DNA of 64,000 nucleotides, from assembly GCA_947503335.1 (NCBI GenBank), contig CANNCY010000003.1, forward strand, positions 372,001 through 436,000, read 5' to 3'. Origin of the DNA: an uncultured Pseudomonadales bacterium. Lineage in GTDB: Bacteria > Pseudomonadota > Gammaproteobacteria > Pseudomonadales > CANNCY01. Position numbers and translations under genes: made by a program. Positions 44,876 to 54,022 of the stretch are shown here, one piece after another (position 1 is the stretch's first letter; each line of letters opens with the position of its first letter). Below the pieces are notes generated by a model. That model ran no database searches, was not told the origin of the DNA, and saw only the letters and a list, made by a program, of their open reading frames with translations.

Positions 44876-46834
44876 ATGGACTTTATTCTTTTAATTCTTA
44901 CCAGCAAATCATATGGATATTCTGCGCTATTTATTCTTATAACGGGATCAATTTACGTTAGTTTTCTAATGCGGCGTAAACAAAAATCCATAGTAAGAGA
45001 AATTAAGGCGGCTACTGAAGCATTGGGAGAATATGAAGATGCCCGTCAGTTTACTGATGGCTATGAGTCTATTCATGAAATACTATCTAGTAACAACACA
45101 TTGAGTCACCCGTGGCACGAATATGAAGAAACCCTTGTGGAGCCGATAGAAGATATCGATGATGACTCATATAGTGTCTACCGAAATACTAAACGCCCGG
45201 CAGAATTTTTTGTGCCGTCTTATTTTCAGTCGCTTATTGAACCAAAGCTTAGAGCTGAGGAATTTATAGGTATCGGTTTATTATTAACCTTTCTCGGTTT
45301 AGTGGCAGCCTTAGTGACAGCGGGAACGGGGCTGGGCGATGCTACAGGCAGCGCCGAAGACATGAAGGTAGTGATCGTCACATTATTGGCTACTGCGGGC
45401 TCAAAGTTTTTCGCTTCGATTGGTGGTGTAGGCGGTAGCCTGATTGTTTCACTTGTTCATCGTATTCTTGCGAAAACAATAGCTGACGAACTTAGTCGAT
45501 TCAATGATTCGTTAGAAAAGCGCCTAATCTTCGCAAGTGCTGAAAAGATCGCAGCTGATCAATATAAGCACATGATTCGACAAACTGGTAACCTAGAACG
45601 CTTATCGAATGAGATCGCTGTAGCCATTGGTGATCGCATTGAAAACGCGATGAATCGTATGCCTGAGATGATGAGTGAGGCTATGAGTGGAGTTACTGAG
45701 CGCCTAACAGATGTTGCTAGTAATATTGAGCAAACTGGCACTGAAGGAATGGCCAGTATGGTTAATCAGCTATCAGACGAATTGACCGGCGCTGGCCAAG
45801 AGACAATGCAGCAAGTGGTAACCCAACTAGATACCCTAAGTACTACAATGGGGGGTACCGTAGATAGCTTACGTACTACTACTGAATTGCTACAAGAATC
45901 GTTAACATCTTCTGCGCAAAGCGCGGCCAGCGAGCTTTCGAGCTCTTCAGAGGCGTTCAGTCAGCGCATAACTGATGCTATTGAGGCTATGGGGCAGGGG
46001 CAGCAAGGCTTACATGATACTGTTGGCCAGCTTATTGCCAACTTAGAAGCTGGTTCAAATAACTTCGCTGACAATATGCAGTCAGCCCAACAGCAAACAC
46101 AGCAGCAATTAGTGGAGTCATTGTCAGCAATGAATGCGCATATTGCACGTCAGGCTAGTCAAGCTTCAGAGCAATGGCAGGCCGAACTTAATAATACGAT
46201 CAGTGCTGGTGCAGCAACTACGGCCGAGAAATTAAACGAGGCGGCAGAGCTTGTAGGTAACACACTTCAGGCGCCAATGGCTGAAATGTCTTCAAGCCTA
46301 GATAATTGGGTAGAGCAAACCAACTCTGTGTCTACCGCTTTGCGCGAAGTAAATACTCAGCTAGGCGCCCATAGAAACGGTATTATCGAATCTACAGGTA
46401 AGCTGTCTGAAGCCAGTAATGCAATGAAGTCAGCTTCCGAATCTGTGCGAGATACTACGATTCCAATGCGTGATGCAGCAGCCGCCGCCAAAACGGCATC
46501 GGAGCAGTTGCTAACGATTAGTCAAACTACAGCAGAACGTGTATCTAATTTCTCAGAGCATGTCGGTGAAACGGTGACAGAGACCAAGCAGATCCTCGAC
46601 ACGCTCAACGAAACATGGGCGGCGCAACATGGGCAGCTCAATGCTGCAGATCAGCAACTTGCCAATGCCTTTACTCAAATAGGATCAAACGTCAACCAGT
46701 ATCTATCAACCTTAGGCCAGTTCACTCAGGCCATAGACAAGAACCTTGGAGAGGCGGTAGACGGTCTTGCTGGCATTGTAGATGAGTTAAATGATTCAGT
46801 AGAAGCGATGCAGGGCGGTCGTACTAATGGCTGA
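44876..46834 (+). CDS. zorA: Zorya defence protein ZorA (MotA/ExbB-like with long cytoplasmic tail)
   Basis: 652 residues. One membrane segment lies near the N-terminus (about 12-32) and two MotA/TolQ/ExbB segments at about 131-150 and 165-195 (GIGLLLTFLGLVAALVTAG; GSKFFASIGGVGGSLIVSLVH). From about 220 to the end it is a long, Ala/Gln/Ser/Glu-rich coiled-coil tail. In Zorya, ZorA5-ZorB2 forms a proton-driven inner-membrane motor; the tail projects into the cytoplasm and is thought to carry the signal. It overlaps zorB by 8 bases. Confidence 0.95.
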   Translation: MDFILLILTSKSYGYSALFILITGSIYVSFLMRRKQKSIVREIKAATEALGEYEDARQFTDGYESIHEILSSNNTLSHPWHEYEETLVEPIEDIDDDSYSVYRNTKRPAEFFVPSYFQSLIEPKLRAEEFIGIGLLLTFLGLVAALVTAGTGLGDATGSAEDMKVVIVTLLATAGSKFFASIGGVGGSLIVSLVHRILAKTIADELSRFNDSLEKRLIFASAEKIAADQYKHMIRQTGNLERLSNEIAVAIGDRIENAMNRMPEMMSEAMSGVTERLTDVASNIEQTGTEGMASMVNQLSDELTGAGQETMQQVVTQLDTLSTTMGGTVDSLRTTTELLQESLTSSAQSAASELSSSSEAFSQRITDAIEAMGQGQQGLHDTVGQLIANLEAGSNNFADNMQSAQQQTQQQLVESLSAMNAHIARQASQASEQWQAELNNTISAGAATTAEKLNEAAELVGNTLQAPMAEMSSSLDNWVEQTNSVSTALREVNTQLGAHRNGIIESTGKLSEASNAMKSASESVRDTTIPMRDAAAAAKTASEQLLTISQTTAERVSNFSEHVGETVTETKQILDTLNETWAAQHGQLNAADQQLANAFTQIGSNVNQYLSTLGQFTQAIDKNLGEAVDGLAGIVDELNDSVEAMQGGRTNG

Positions 46835-47702
46835 TAACCACCATGAAGATGCGAATTATTTTGCATCTATGACCGATCTGCTGGTAGGTGTGCTGTTCGT
46901 ATTAATCATAATGGTCGCTTACTTGGCGTTTCAGATTAATACAGAGGAGCGCGTGCCATGGAGTTTGTTTGAGCAAGTAAAGAATGAGCGCGATCAACTC
47001 GAGTCAAAGGTAGCTTCGTTAGAGAAGCGAGTTGAGGAATTACTTGAAGAGCTAAGAAAGGCTAAGAAAGTTAATCCACTTGAAGAGTACATGGCAAAAG
47101 GCCAGGCCGTTAGAAATCAAATAGTAAGGGCTACGGTAAATGAACTGCGAGCGAGAAATATCGATGCGAAAGTCGGTAAGTCGAATAACGTTGTAACCAT
47201 TTCGGGCGCGAATCTATTTGCTAGTGGCCATTCAAGTCTAGATAGTCTAGAAGGGGCACGAGATCGAGTTAATGTTTTAGCTCAGGTGTTGTTAGAAAAA
47301 GTTGCGTGCCACTCGATAACCCAAACTATGTCGGCAGCAGATATTAAGACCTGCAATCCAGAGTTGTTATTTTTTGAAGCGATATTTATTGAAGGTCATA
47401 CAGACAGTATTAGGGTATCTAGTCGACTACCTGATGGCAGTCGTAACAATCTAGAGCTTAGTTCTCGCCGCGCTACTAATACCTATGAACAATTAGTGAC
47501 GTATATTCCAGAGCTAACTAGCTTTCAAAACCCTGATCGAGAGCAAGCGTTGTCAGTAGCGGCCTATGGCGCTCAACGACCAGCCTCTTCAAATGCTACA
47601 CGTGAGGGGCGTGAACGCAATCGCCGTATCGACATTCGATTTGATATGTACACCCCGCCAAGCCAATCAGCATTAGAAGATTTCTTAGGGATGTTCGAAT
47701 GA
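46827..47702 (+). CDS. zorB: Zorya defence protein ZorB (MotB-like, OmpA domain)
   Basis: 291 residues. A single membrane helix (about 18-36) begins with the proton-carrying Asp17 in SMTDLLVGVLF. A coiled coil (about 48-80) is followed by an OmpA/MotB peptidoglycan-binding domain with EGHTDS (189-194), LSSRRA and RNRRIDIRF. It anchors the ZorA motor to the cell wall. Its stop overlaps zorC by 4 bases. Confidence 0.95.
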   Translation: MADNHHEDANYFASMTDLLVGVLFVLIIMVAYLAFQINTEERVPWSLFEQVKNERDQLESKVASLEKRVEELLEELRKAKKVNPLEEYMAKGQAVRNQIVRATVNELRARNIDAKVGKSNNVVTISGANLFASGHSSLDSLEGARDRVNVLAQVLLEKVACHSITQTMSAADIKTCNPELLFFEAIFIEGHTDSIRVSSRLPDGSRNNLELSSRRATNTYEQLVTYIPELTSFQNPDREQALSVAAYGAQRPASSNATREGRERNRRIDIRFDMYTPPSQSALEDFLGMFE

Positions 47703-49150
47703 GTGCTTTGAACGAAGCAATTTTTGCGACAAATCTTGCCTATGTGCCTCCTCCGGCAATGGGTGCGGTGTTGCATAGGGCTACGGCTCGTGTAGAAGAG
47801 CTTGCTGACGGCTTAGATGTGCCAGATCTTGAGACCTTTGATAAAGCTCAGGCGATTGAAGAGTTGCTACAAGGAATTGCTACAAGGCGACAAATTAAAC
47901 GTTTAGCTGCAGGAGGCTTGCAGACTATAGAGGAACACACCAATAGCAATGAAATCTTGAATACACTGTTGTCAGCAGTAGATTCATTAGGTAGATCTTT
48001 ACTCAAAGCGTTGCTAATGGGCTACCTCATAGCGGGTAGAAACGAAAGCTACGTTACTAGGAATGTACGCGAGTTTCTGCTGAATAGAGTAGATCGCTTG
48101 CCTAAACAGTGGCAAAAGCGTGTCAACGCCTTCAGTCTTTTATCAGTAAACGTTGGTGAAATCTGTACAGACTATATTTTAAACACGGAGCACTTTGAAA
48201 TCTTTAGCTTCGAGAAAACAAGCGGGTTGAAGGGCGTAAAGGCCAATGGCGGTGTTGGCAAAGCGGTGTTCAAGGCACTCGTACGACAGGTGAGTGTAGA
48301 CCAGTCTGAACACAACCTGGATAGATTCTTTGATTATTGTACCGCAAATAATTCGCTGCGCTTTAAAACCATGATTAGTGACTATGCGACGGCACTGTTA
48401 TCACCGTTCGTTAACGGGCGTGGCTGCGATCTTTATCGTGACAGGATTGAAAAGTTTCTGATTGACCATTTTGGTGACCCGCGACTAAACCCTGGAGCAT
48501 GGTCGAATGTCGAATCAAGTTTACTAAGCGTTATCAAAGGATGGCTGGCATCTGCTTCGCTAGAATTGCTTTTGTCTATCGTGAGTCAGACTAACGATAG
48601 CCACCAATGGGAAGAGCGTAGCGAATTTTGGGAGCATTACTTTGAAGAAGGCACGGTTACGGATGCTTGGGTTGCATTAGGGCCTAGGGCAGCCCAAGTC
48701 GCACGCAGTTTAGTAGCACGTGGGGAGTTGGAGAGTAACTCTGCTTATGCAGAACTGCGAGGTGGTGGAGTTGAGCCTGACCATTCGATGTTAATGTTTA
48801 AACTAAATGGATTTACTGTTACTGAGTGGACACATTTGGGCAAAGTGCGCATCTATGATGAGAGAAATGCTGATGCCCCTAAATTTTATGCTCGTAATTA
48901 TGGTACGTCATCAATTAGGCGCGACTCCAAGGCAAACGTTGCACTGACTCATGATGCTCATGGCAGGTGGTTGGAAAAAGTTAGTGCTTTTATTAAGTTC
49001 GAAACAGGTATCTTGCCACCTAAATACATTAGAGAAAGTCAAACAAAGAAGCGATGCAGGAAATGTGAGAATCATTTGCCAGAGGCCTGGTATCGCAAGA
49101 AAGATGCCAATGTATGCACCCGCTGCGAGCTAAAGGATACCTATGTCTGA
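47699..49150 (+). CDS. zorC: Zorya defence protein ZorC (EH-signature) with C-terminal zinc-ribbon-like tail
   Basis: 483 residues, mostly helical. The EH-signature region appears as FTVTEWTHLGKVRIYD (Glu near 375), then ALTHDAHGRWLEKV (His near 417-420). ZorC is a cytosolic DNA-binding partner in type I Zorya. The last 35 residues carry two CxxC pairs, CRKC (near 453) and CTRC (near 472), resembling small zinc ribbons of phage and HNH proteins; I do not recall this in characterised ZorC. It overlaps zorD by 8 bases. Confidence 0.87.
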   Translation: MSALNEAIFATNLAYVPPPAMGAVLHRATARVEELADGLDVPDLETFDKAQAIEELLQGIATRRQIKRLAAGGLQTIEEHTNSNEILNTLLSAVDSLGRSLLKALLMGYLIAGRNESYVTRNVREFLLNRVDRLPKQWQKRVNAFSLLSVNVGEICTDYILNTEHFEIFSFEKTSGLKGVKANGGVGKAVFKALVRQVSVDQSEHNLDRFFDYCTANNSLRFKTMISDYATALLSPFVNGRGCDLYRDRIEKFLIDHFGDPRLNPGAWSNVESSLLSVIKGWLASASLELLLSIVSQTNDSHQWEERSEFWEHYFEEGTVTDAWVALGPRAAQVARSLVARGELESNSAYAELRGGGVEPDHSMLMFKLNGFTVTEWTHLGKVRIYDERNADAPKFYARNYGTSSIRRDSKANVALTHDAHGRWLEKVSAFIKFETGILPPKYIRESQTKKRCRKCENHLPEAWYRKKDANVCTRCELKDTYV

Positions 49151-52115
49151 CCTAACATTTACCTATGATGTTAATGACGAAGGAATTTCGCTACGCTGCG
49201 ACGAGCAGTATCGTGCAGGTCTATTAAGGCGAATCAAAACCAAGCATGTAGATGTGAGTGCATGGTCTAAGTCGTCTGATATGACAACGCTAGCGGCGAT
49301 GGCCCGTATCGAAGCCGCTATAGAAGATGGTGACGAGCGAGTTACTATTAGCAAAAATGGCCTTACAATTAATCTCGGCCACTCATTTGTGGCAGGCCTA
49401 ACCGACTCGCAAGCTAGAGCATTGAGCCTACCTGACCCAATTCCCTTTACGGTACGCGTTGAAACGACGGGCGCTATCTTCGCCGACGCTAATGCTACTG
49501 TAAGCGTTCGCTTTCAGAAACTTGGTGGCAAAACGGTAAGCCCCGATATCGTCGGCAGTATTGCTAAAGTAGGCTCGAAAGATTACCGATTACCCGCGCA
49601 TATATATCAGCTACTTCAGTTAATATCAAAGCTGCAATCTAACACCTGTTTAGAGCATAAGCTTGAAGTTTTAGGTGAAGTAAAGGCTTGTATAGAATCA
49701 ATTACGGGTGGCGATATAAGCGTTGGTAACTCTTTACAAGATATTAAAATCGCTCACGGGTCTGCCGTTTCGCTGCAGTTAGCTCCCGGCGAGTCATTTC
49801 AGTTCGACCCTATATTATTCGATTCAAGCGAATCACGAGAAAATACTGTCGGGGCAGAAAATCTTCTAACGCCTCGCCAGCAGCAAGCCTTCAGTAGAGC
49901 TTTTCGTCACCGTGATGGTAGTAAAAGCTCTTATTTGGCAGATGATGTCTTTGTATACATTGATCCTTCTATTCGAGTTGCAACTCAAACAATTAGTAAG
50001 ATGCAGCGTGCCCCTGCTGATGAGCGAAGGCGTTTTGTTAGCTCGCCCCAGTCGTTTATTCGCGACGAGTTGATCAATAGTGGTCATGATGAAGAATTTG
50101 TCGATGAACTAATCGATGCGACGTTCATTGTTACCGATGAGCTTAGCAATCGCGTTAAAGAGCTAGGCTTATGGGTTCCGCCTGCAATACCTTTTAAAGA
50201 GCATGCGGCTAATGATTGGACAACGATAGAGTTTGGTATTCGTGTCGGTGACAGCAAGGTATTGCTTTCTCAAGATGAGCTAGATAAAGCTGAATCCGAG
50301 ATTGAGGCAGCGATTGCGAATAAACAGCCTAGTGTAAAGATTGATGACAGCCGTGAGTTGCCGGCTACTCAATCATGTCTTGATGCGGTAAAAGCTCTAA
50401 AACAGAGTGTCGCCGACCTAAATCCGGTTGATTTGGGTGAGCTGCCAGAAGAGCATTCATCAAAAGATGACGACAAGCTAACACCGGCAGTGCTTATTGT
50501 TGAAACTAATTACGACAACGAGACATTTAAGATCGATAGCGAGCCGCGCAGTAAGTATAGGGGCTACGAACAAGCTGCAGGTTTGGTAAGTACGCCAAAA
50601 GAACATCAGGTTACGGGTATTGAATGGCTGCAAGAATGTTGGTCGGTTGGTTATTCTGGGGCACTACTAGCTGATGATATGGGGCTAGGTAAAACCTTTC
50701 AAACATTGGCATTTTTAGCTTGGCTTAAATCTAAACGTCAGCAACTAGGCTTACAAAAACAGCCGGTGCTAATCGTAGCGCCTACTTCATTGCTCGGAAC
50801 CTGGCAGGCTGAGGCAGAATTGCATATGGATCAAGGCAATCTTGGCGAGTTTGCACTTCTATATGGTAGTCATCTGCGAGGTTTGAGAACCACGAAAAGT
50901 AATGATGTATCTGCCGGGTACGCCACTCTAGATCTTTCAACGATCAAGGGTAAAGATTGGATCTTAACTACATATGAAACAATGCGAGATTTTCATATAT
51001 CCATCGCGCAGATTCGGTTTTCGTGCGCGGTATTTGATGAGATGCAAAAAATCAAAAACGAAACGTCGTTGATGACGAATGCGGCGCGAGCACTCAATAT
51101 TGATTTTAAGCTGGGATTAACCGGTACTCCCGTTGAAAATTCGTTACAAGATCTATGGAGTATTCTAGATACCTTAATGCCTGGAGCGCTCGGCCTAGGA
51201 TCAATGCGCGAGTTTACGCAGCAATATATTACAATCGCCAAAGATAACCCTGACGAAGCCGCTAAACGCTTGGTTGAGTTAAACAATAGGTTGGCAAATC
51301 GCTTAGACGATAAGCCCGCGCCTATGATTAGACGTATGAAGTCTGAAGTAGCAAAGGATCTGCCTAATAAATTGCAGCATACAGTTGATGGGCAGATGAA
51401 TGCGCATCAAGCTGAGTGTTACCACGAAGCACTCACAAAGCTACGCGATGGTCGTAGCCGAACACAAAAGTTAGAAGGCTTTCATGGCATGCGTTCGTCA
51501 TCATTGCACCCGGCAGCCTTTGATGGTTCTGACTATGACACGCCAGAACAATTTATCGAAGATTCTGCCCGACTCGTTGAAACATTCAAGCTATTAGATG
51601 AGATACACCGTAAAGGAGAGAAAGTACTCATTTTTGTAGAATCAATTGAAATGCATCAGTGGTTAAGCTTGTATTTAAAGATTCGCTACGATATGGCACA
51701 CAAGCCTGATCGCATATTTGGTGGTGTAAGTGCTTCTGCACGGCAGAAAATCGTTGAACGATTTCAAGATAAGAGTAACAGTGGCTTTGATGTCTTACTG
51801 CTTTCACCCAAAGCCGCTGGTGTAGGGTTGACGTTAACTGCTGCAAACAATGTTATTCACTTAACGCGTTGGTGGAACCCTGCAGTTGAAGATCAATGTA
51901 CCGATAGAGCATATCGAATTGGCCAAACGCAAGATGTTAATGTTTATCTTCCTCGTGCTAAACACCCAGCCTATGGTGAGAGGTCGTTCGATTACGTCTT
52001 GCACGAACTTCTTGAGCGTAAACGGCAGCTGTCACGAGACGTGCTTGTGCCGGCGAATTCTGATAAGGCGATGAATGAGATGATAGATGAACTGAATGTT
52101 CAAGTAGATTCATAA
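49143..52115 (+). CDS. zorD: Zorya defence protein ZorD (SNF2-type helicase/nuclease)
   Basis: 990 residues. The N-terminal about 470 residues are a poorly conserved regulatory region. The SNF2 motor has Walker A DDMGLGKT (near 510), a DEMQ box (near 632), LTGTPVEN (near 659) and motif VI QCTDRAYRIGQ (near 918). ZorD presence with ZorC makes this a type I system. In E. coli ZorD is an ATP-dependent nuclease that destroys invading DNA. No separate nuclease motif was seen. Confidence 0.93.
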   Translation: MSDLTFTYDVNDEGISLRCDEQYRAGLLRRIKTKHVDVSAWSKSSDMTTLAAMARIEAAIEDGDERVTISKNGLTINLGHSFVAGLTDSQARALSLPDPIPFTVRVETTGAIFADANATVSVRFQKLGGKTVSPDIVGSIAKVGSKDYRLPAHIYQLLQLISKLQSNTCLEHKLEVLGEVKACIESITGGDISVGNSLQDIKIAHGSAVSLQLAPGESFQFDPILFDSSESRENTVGAENLLTPRQQQAFSRAFRHRDGSKSSYLADDVFVYIDPSIRVATQTISKMQRAPADERRRFVSSPQSFIRDELINSGHDEEFVDELIDATFIVTDELSNRVKELGLWVPPAIPFKEHAANDWTTIEFGIRVGDSKVLLSQDELDKAESEIEAAIANKQPSVKIDDSRELPATQSCLDAVKALKQSVADLNPVDLGELPEEHSSKDDDKLTPAVLIVETNYDNETFKIDSEPRSKYRGYEQAAGLVSTPKEHQVTGIEWLQECWSVGYSGALLADDMGLGKTFQTLAFLAWLKSKRQQLGLQKQPVLIVAPTSLLGTWQAEAELHMDQGNLGEFALLYGSHLRGLRTTKSNDVSAGYATLDLSTIKGKDWILTTYETMRDFHISIAQIRFSCAVFDEMQKIKNETSLMTNAARALNIDFKLGLTGTPVENSLQDLWSILDTLMPGALGLGSMREFTQQYITIAKDNPDEAAKRLVELNNRLANRLDDKPAPMIRRMKSEVAKDLPNKLQHTVDGQMNAHQAECYHEALTKLRDGRSRTQKLEGFHGMRSSSLHPAAFDGSDYDTPEQFIEDSARLVETFKLLDEIHRKGEKVLIFVESIEMHQWLSLYLKIRYDMAHKPDRIFGGVSASARQKIVERFQDKSNSGFDVLLLSPKAAGVGLTLTAANNVIHLTRWWNPAVEDQCTDRAYRIGQTQDVNVYLPRAKHPAYGERSFDYVLHELLERKRQLSRDVLVPANSDKAMNEMIDELNVQVDS

Positions 52116-52201
52116 TTGAGCAATCAAATATGAATAAAGATCTCGTCTTCTTATTACCTTTTCAGCTATAGTTTCCATATCAATATAGTTACAAGTAGTT
52201 C

Positions 52202-52801
52202 ATGGAAGAATTCTACAAAGACCCCGGCCAAGCCCGCGATCTAGCCGCTCGCTACAACGCCCTTAGCTTTGAAGACGTACACAAATGCTGGCGCAAGCAC
52301 TGGCCCGCTAAGGGTCTACGCGTACTAGACATAGGCGCTGGATCAGGCCGCGACGCTCTTTGGTTCGCAAAGCAAGAGTGCGAAGTCTTCGCAGTAGAAC
52401 CCAGCGACGCCCTGCGCGAGCTAGGCATGCAACACACAAAAGGCCACGACGTCACCTGGCTATCAGACGAACTACCCGCCCTAAAGCACATAATCGCCCT
52501 TGGTATACGCTTTGATCTAATTTTGATTAGCGCCGTATGGATGCACATACCCCGAGGCCAGCGCGACCGAGCAATGCGCAAATTAAGCAGTCTGCTATCA
52601 GTCAATGGTAAACTAGTGATTACGCTGCGCCATGGCGGATTTGATGATGGGCGAGTGTCTTATGATGTGAGTGTTCGTGAGATTCAGATCATTGCTGAAC
52701 GTAATGGATTGAAGCTTATTCTTTCATCACAACAACAGGATTGTATGAGTCGTATGAACGTCCTTTGGGAAGTAGCGATATGTGGGAGTGCCCATGTCTA
52801 G
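52202..52801 (+). CDS. Class I SAM-dependent methyltransferase
   Basis: 199 residues. Motif I is VLDIGAGSGRDALWFA (41-56), with Glu/Pro after the second strand (VEPSD). The motif IV region is LILISAVWMHIP, lacking the NPPY/DPPY of DNA adenine/cytosine-N methyltransferases, so a small molecule, protein or RNA is a likelier substrate. It overlaps the HNH endonuclease start by 8 bases. GC and codon use differ from zorD, suggesting separate origin. Confidence 0.8.
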   Translation: MEEFYKDPGQARDLAARYNALSFEDVHKCWRKHWPAKGLRVLDIGAGSGRDALWFAKQECEVFAVEPSDALRELGMQHTKGHDVTWLSDELPALKHIIALGIRFDLILISAVWMHIPRGQRDRAMRKLSSLLSVNGKLVITLRHGGFDDGRVSYDVSVREIQIIAERNGLKLILSSQQQDCMSRMNVLWEVAICGSAHV

Positions 52802-53657
52802 ATTCATAGATGCACTGAATGATATTAGAATTTTTACTCATGGTGGGCATCGAGCGCCTCATAAGCCACTGTTACTTCTTCTCGCTTTGTCAGAAGTGAA
52901 AGCAGGTGTGCGTCAGTTGTCATATAGCACTGTTGAGCGGAGATTAACGAGGCTACTTCAAGATTACGGGCCTGCACGTACTTCGTACAGACCGAACTAC
53001 CCTTTTTGGAGGCTCCAGTCAGACGGTATTTGGCAAGTGTCTTCGTCGACACCACTAACCCCGAATGCTGCTGGCGATGTGTCGGCGAGTGCACTTCATA
53101 ACTCAGATGCGCGAGGGCACTTAGTTAAGTGGGTCTTAGATGAATTAGACAACACCCCCAGCATTATTAATCAGGCTGTGAATATCTTATTAAATTCCCA
53201 CTTTCCTGCAACTGTGCAAGAAGCTCTTATCGAAGAGCTAAATCTTTCAAGTCTGGTGTCTGTATCAGATCGTCTGGCTCGAGACCCTAACTTTAGAATC
53301 AAGGTGCTAAGTGCTTATAATTTCAGCTGCGCGCTTTGTGGTTATCGTGCCGTATTATCCGGTAGTTATGTGGGGCTAGAAGCCGCGCACATAAAGTGGC
53401 ATGCAGCGGGCGGGAGTAACGATATTTCGAACGGGCTAGCGCTATGTTCTACACACCATCGACTATTCGACAGAGGGGCCTTTACGTTGAATAAGGGGAA
53501 GGTTGAAGTCTCTCCATTGCTTGACGCTTGCACGACGAGTTTGTTTGGGTCTATCAATGACAGGGTTATATTTGCACCAGATAAGCAGATTTACCTGCCA
53601 TCTGATCAAAACTGTGCCTGGCATTACCGAGAAGTATTCAAATCACTCACTGTATAA
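52794..53657 (+). CDS. Predicted phosphorothioate-DNA-binding HNH restriction endonuclease
   Basis: 287 residues from ATG 52794 (GGGAG upstream). The N-terminal domain (about 1-165) begins HRAPHKPLLLLLALSEV and has YRPNYPFWRLQSDGIWQV (65-82), the pattern of ScoMcrA-type sulfur-binding domains. The C-terminal HNH zinc domain has CALC (near 179), EAAHIKWH (near 199), N-G-L-A-L-C-STHH (near 215-221). This family cuts phosphorothioated DNA. It sits convergent to dndE with an 8-base gap, beside the genes that make that modification. Confidence 0.82.
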   Translation: MSRFIDALNDIRIFTHGGHRAPHKPLLLLLALSEVKAGVRQLSYSTVERRLTRLLQDYGPARTSYRPNYPFWRLQSDGIWQVSSSTPLTPNAAGDVSASALHNSDARGHLVKWVLDELDNTPSIINQAVNILLNSHFPATVQEALIEELNLSSLVSVSDRLARDPNFRIKVLSAYNFSCALCGYRAVLSGSYVGLEAAHIKWHAAGGSNDISNGLALCSTHHRLFDRGAFTLNKGKVEVSPLLDACTTSLFGSINDRVIFAPDKQIYLPSDQNCAWHYREVFKSLTV

Positions 53658-53665
53658 TGCCGAGC

Positions 53666-54019
53666 TTAGAGGCTTATTATATCGGTAATGTCACGCACAT
53701 GCCCCATCTTAAAAACTCCATGATCAATTAAAGCCCCAATTAGCGAAGCTTCAGGGTACTCCTGAAGCTCTCGTTCAAAGCTATACTGCGTCAAGAGTGC
53801 TTGATACGCGTCAGCGTGCTCTCCAAAGAGAACATCTCGATTAAGCGTTTGGCCTGATGTGTCAGGATTGATCGAAGTATCAATTTTGAACGTATCTCTG
53901 ATAGCTAGCATCATCGCGATTCTAGCCAATATATTGGGCGTTAAGCCTGTCTTCGACTTTATAAACCTAAGCTTGTCGGTAGATGTTTGAGACAGTGAGA
54001 CTCGAGCCGGTAATTTCAT
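53666..54019 (-). CDS. dndE: DNA phosphorothioation protein DndE
   Basis: 117 residues, all-helical, basic N-terminus (KLPARVSLSQTSTDKLRFIKS). It matches DndE, a small protein that binds nicked DNA and completes the DndCDE complex. It is the last gene of the operon, 3 bases after the DndD stop. Confidence 0.87.
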   Translation of the reverse strand: MKLPARVSLSQTSTDKLRFIKSKTGLTPNILARIAMMLAIRDTFKIDTSINPDTSGQTLNRDVLFGEHADAYQALLTQYSFERELQEYPEASLIGALIDHGVFKMGHVRDITDIISL

Positions 54020-54022
54020 AAT

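Noticed and set aside
52202-52801. Reading the methyltransferase as a DNA methylase of a restriction-modification system with the HNH gene
   Set aside because: It lacks the NPPY/DPPY motif and a target recognition domain, and at 199 residues is too small.
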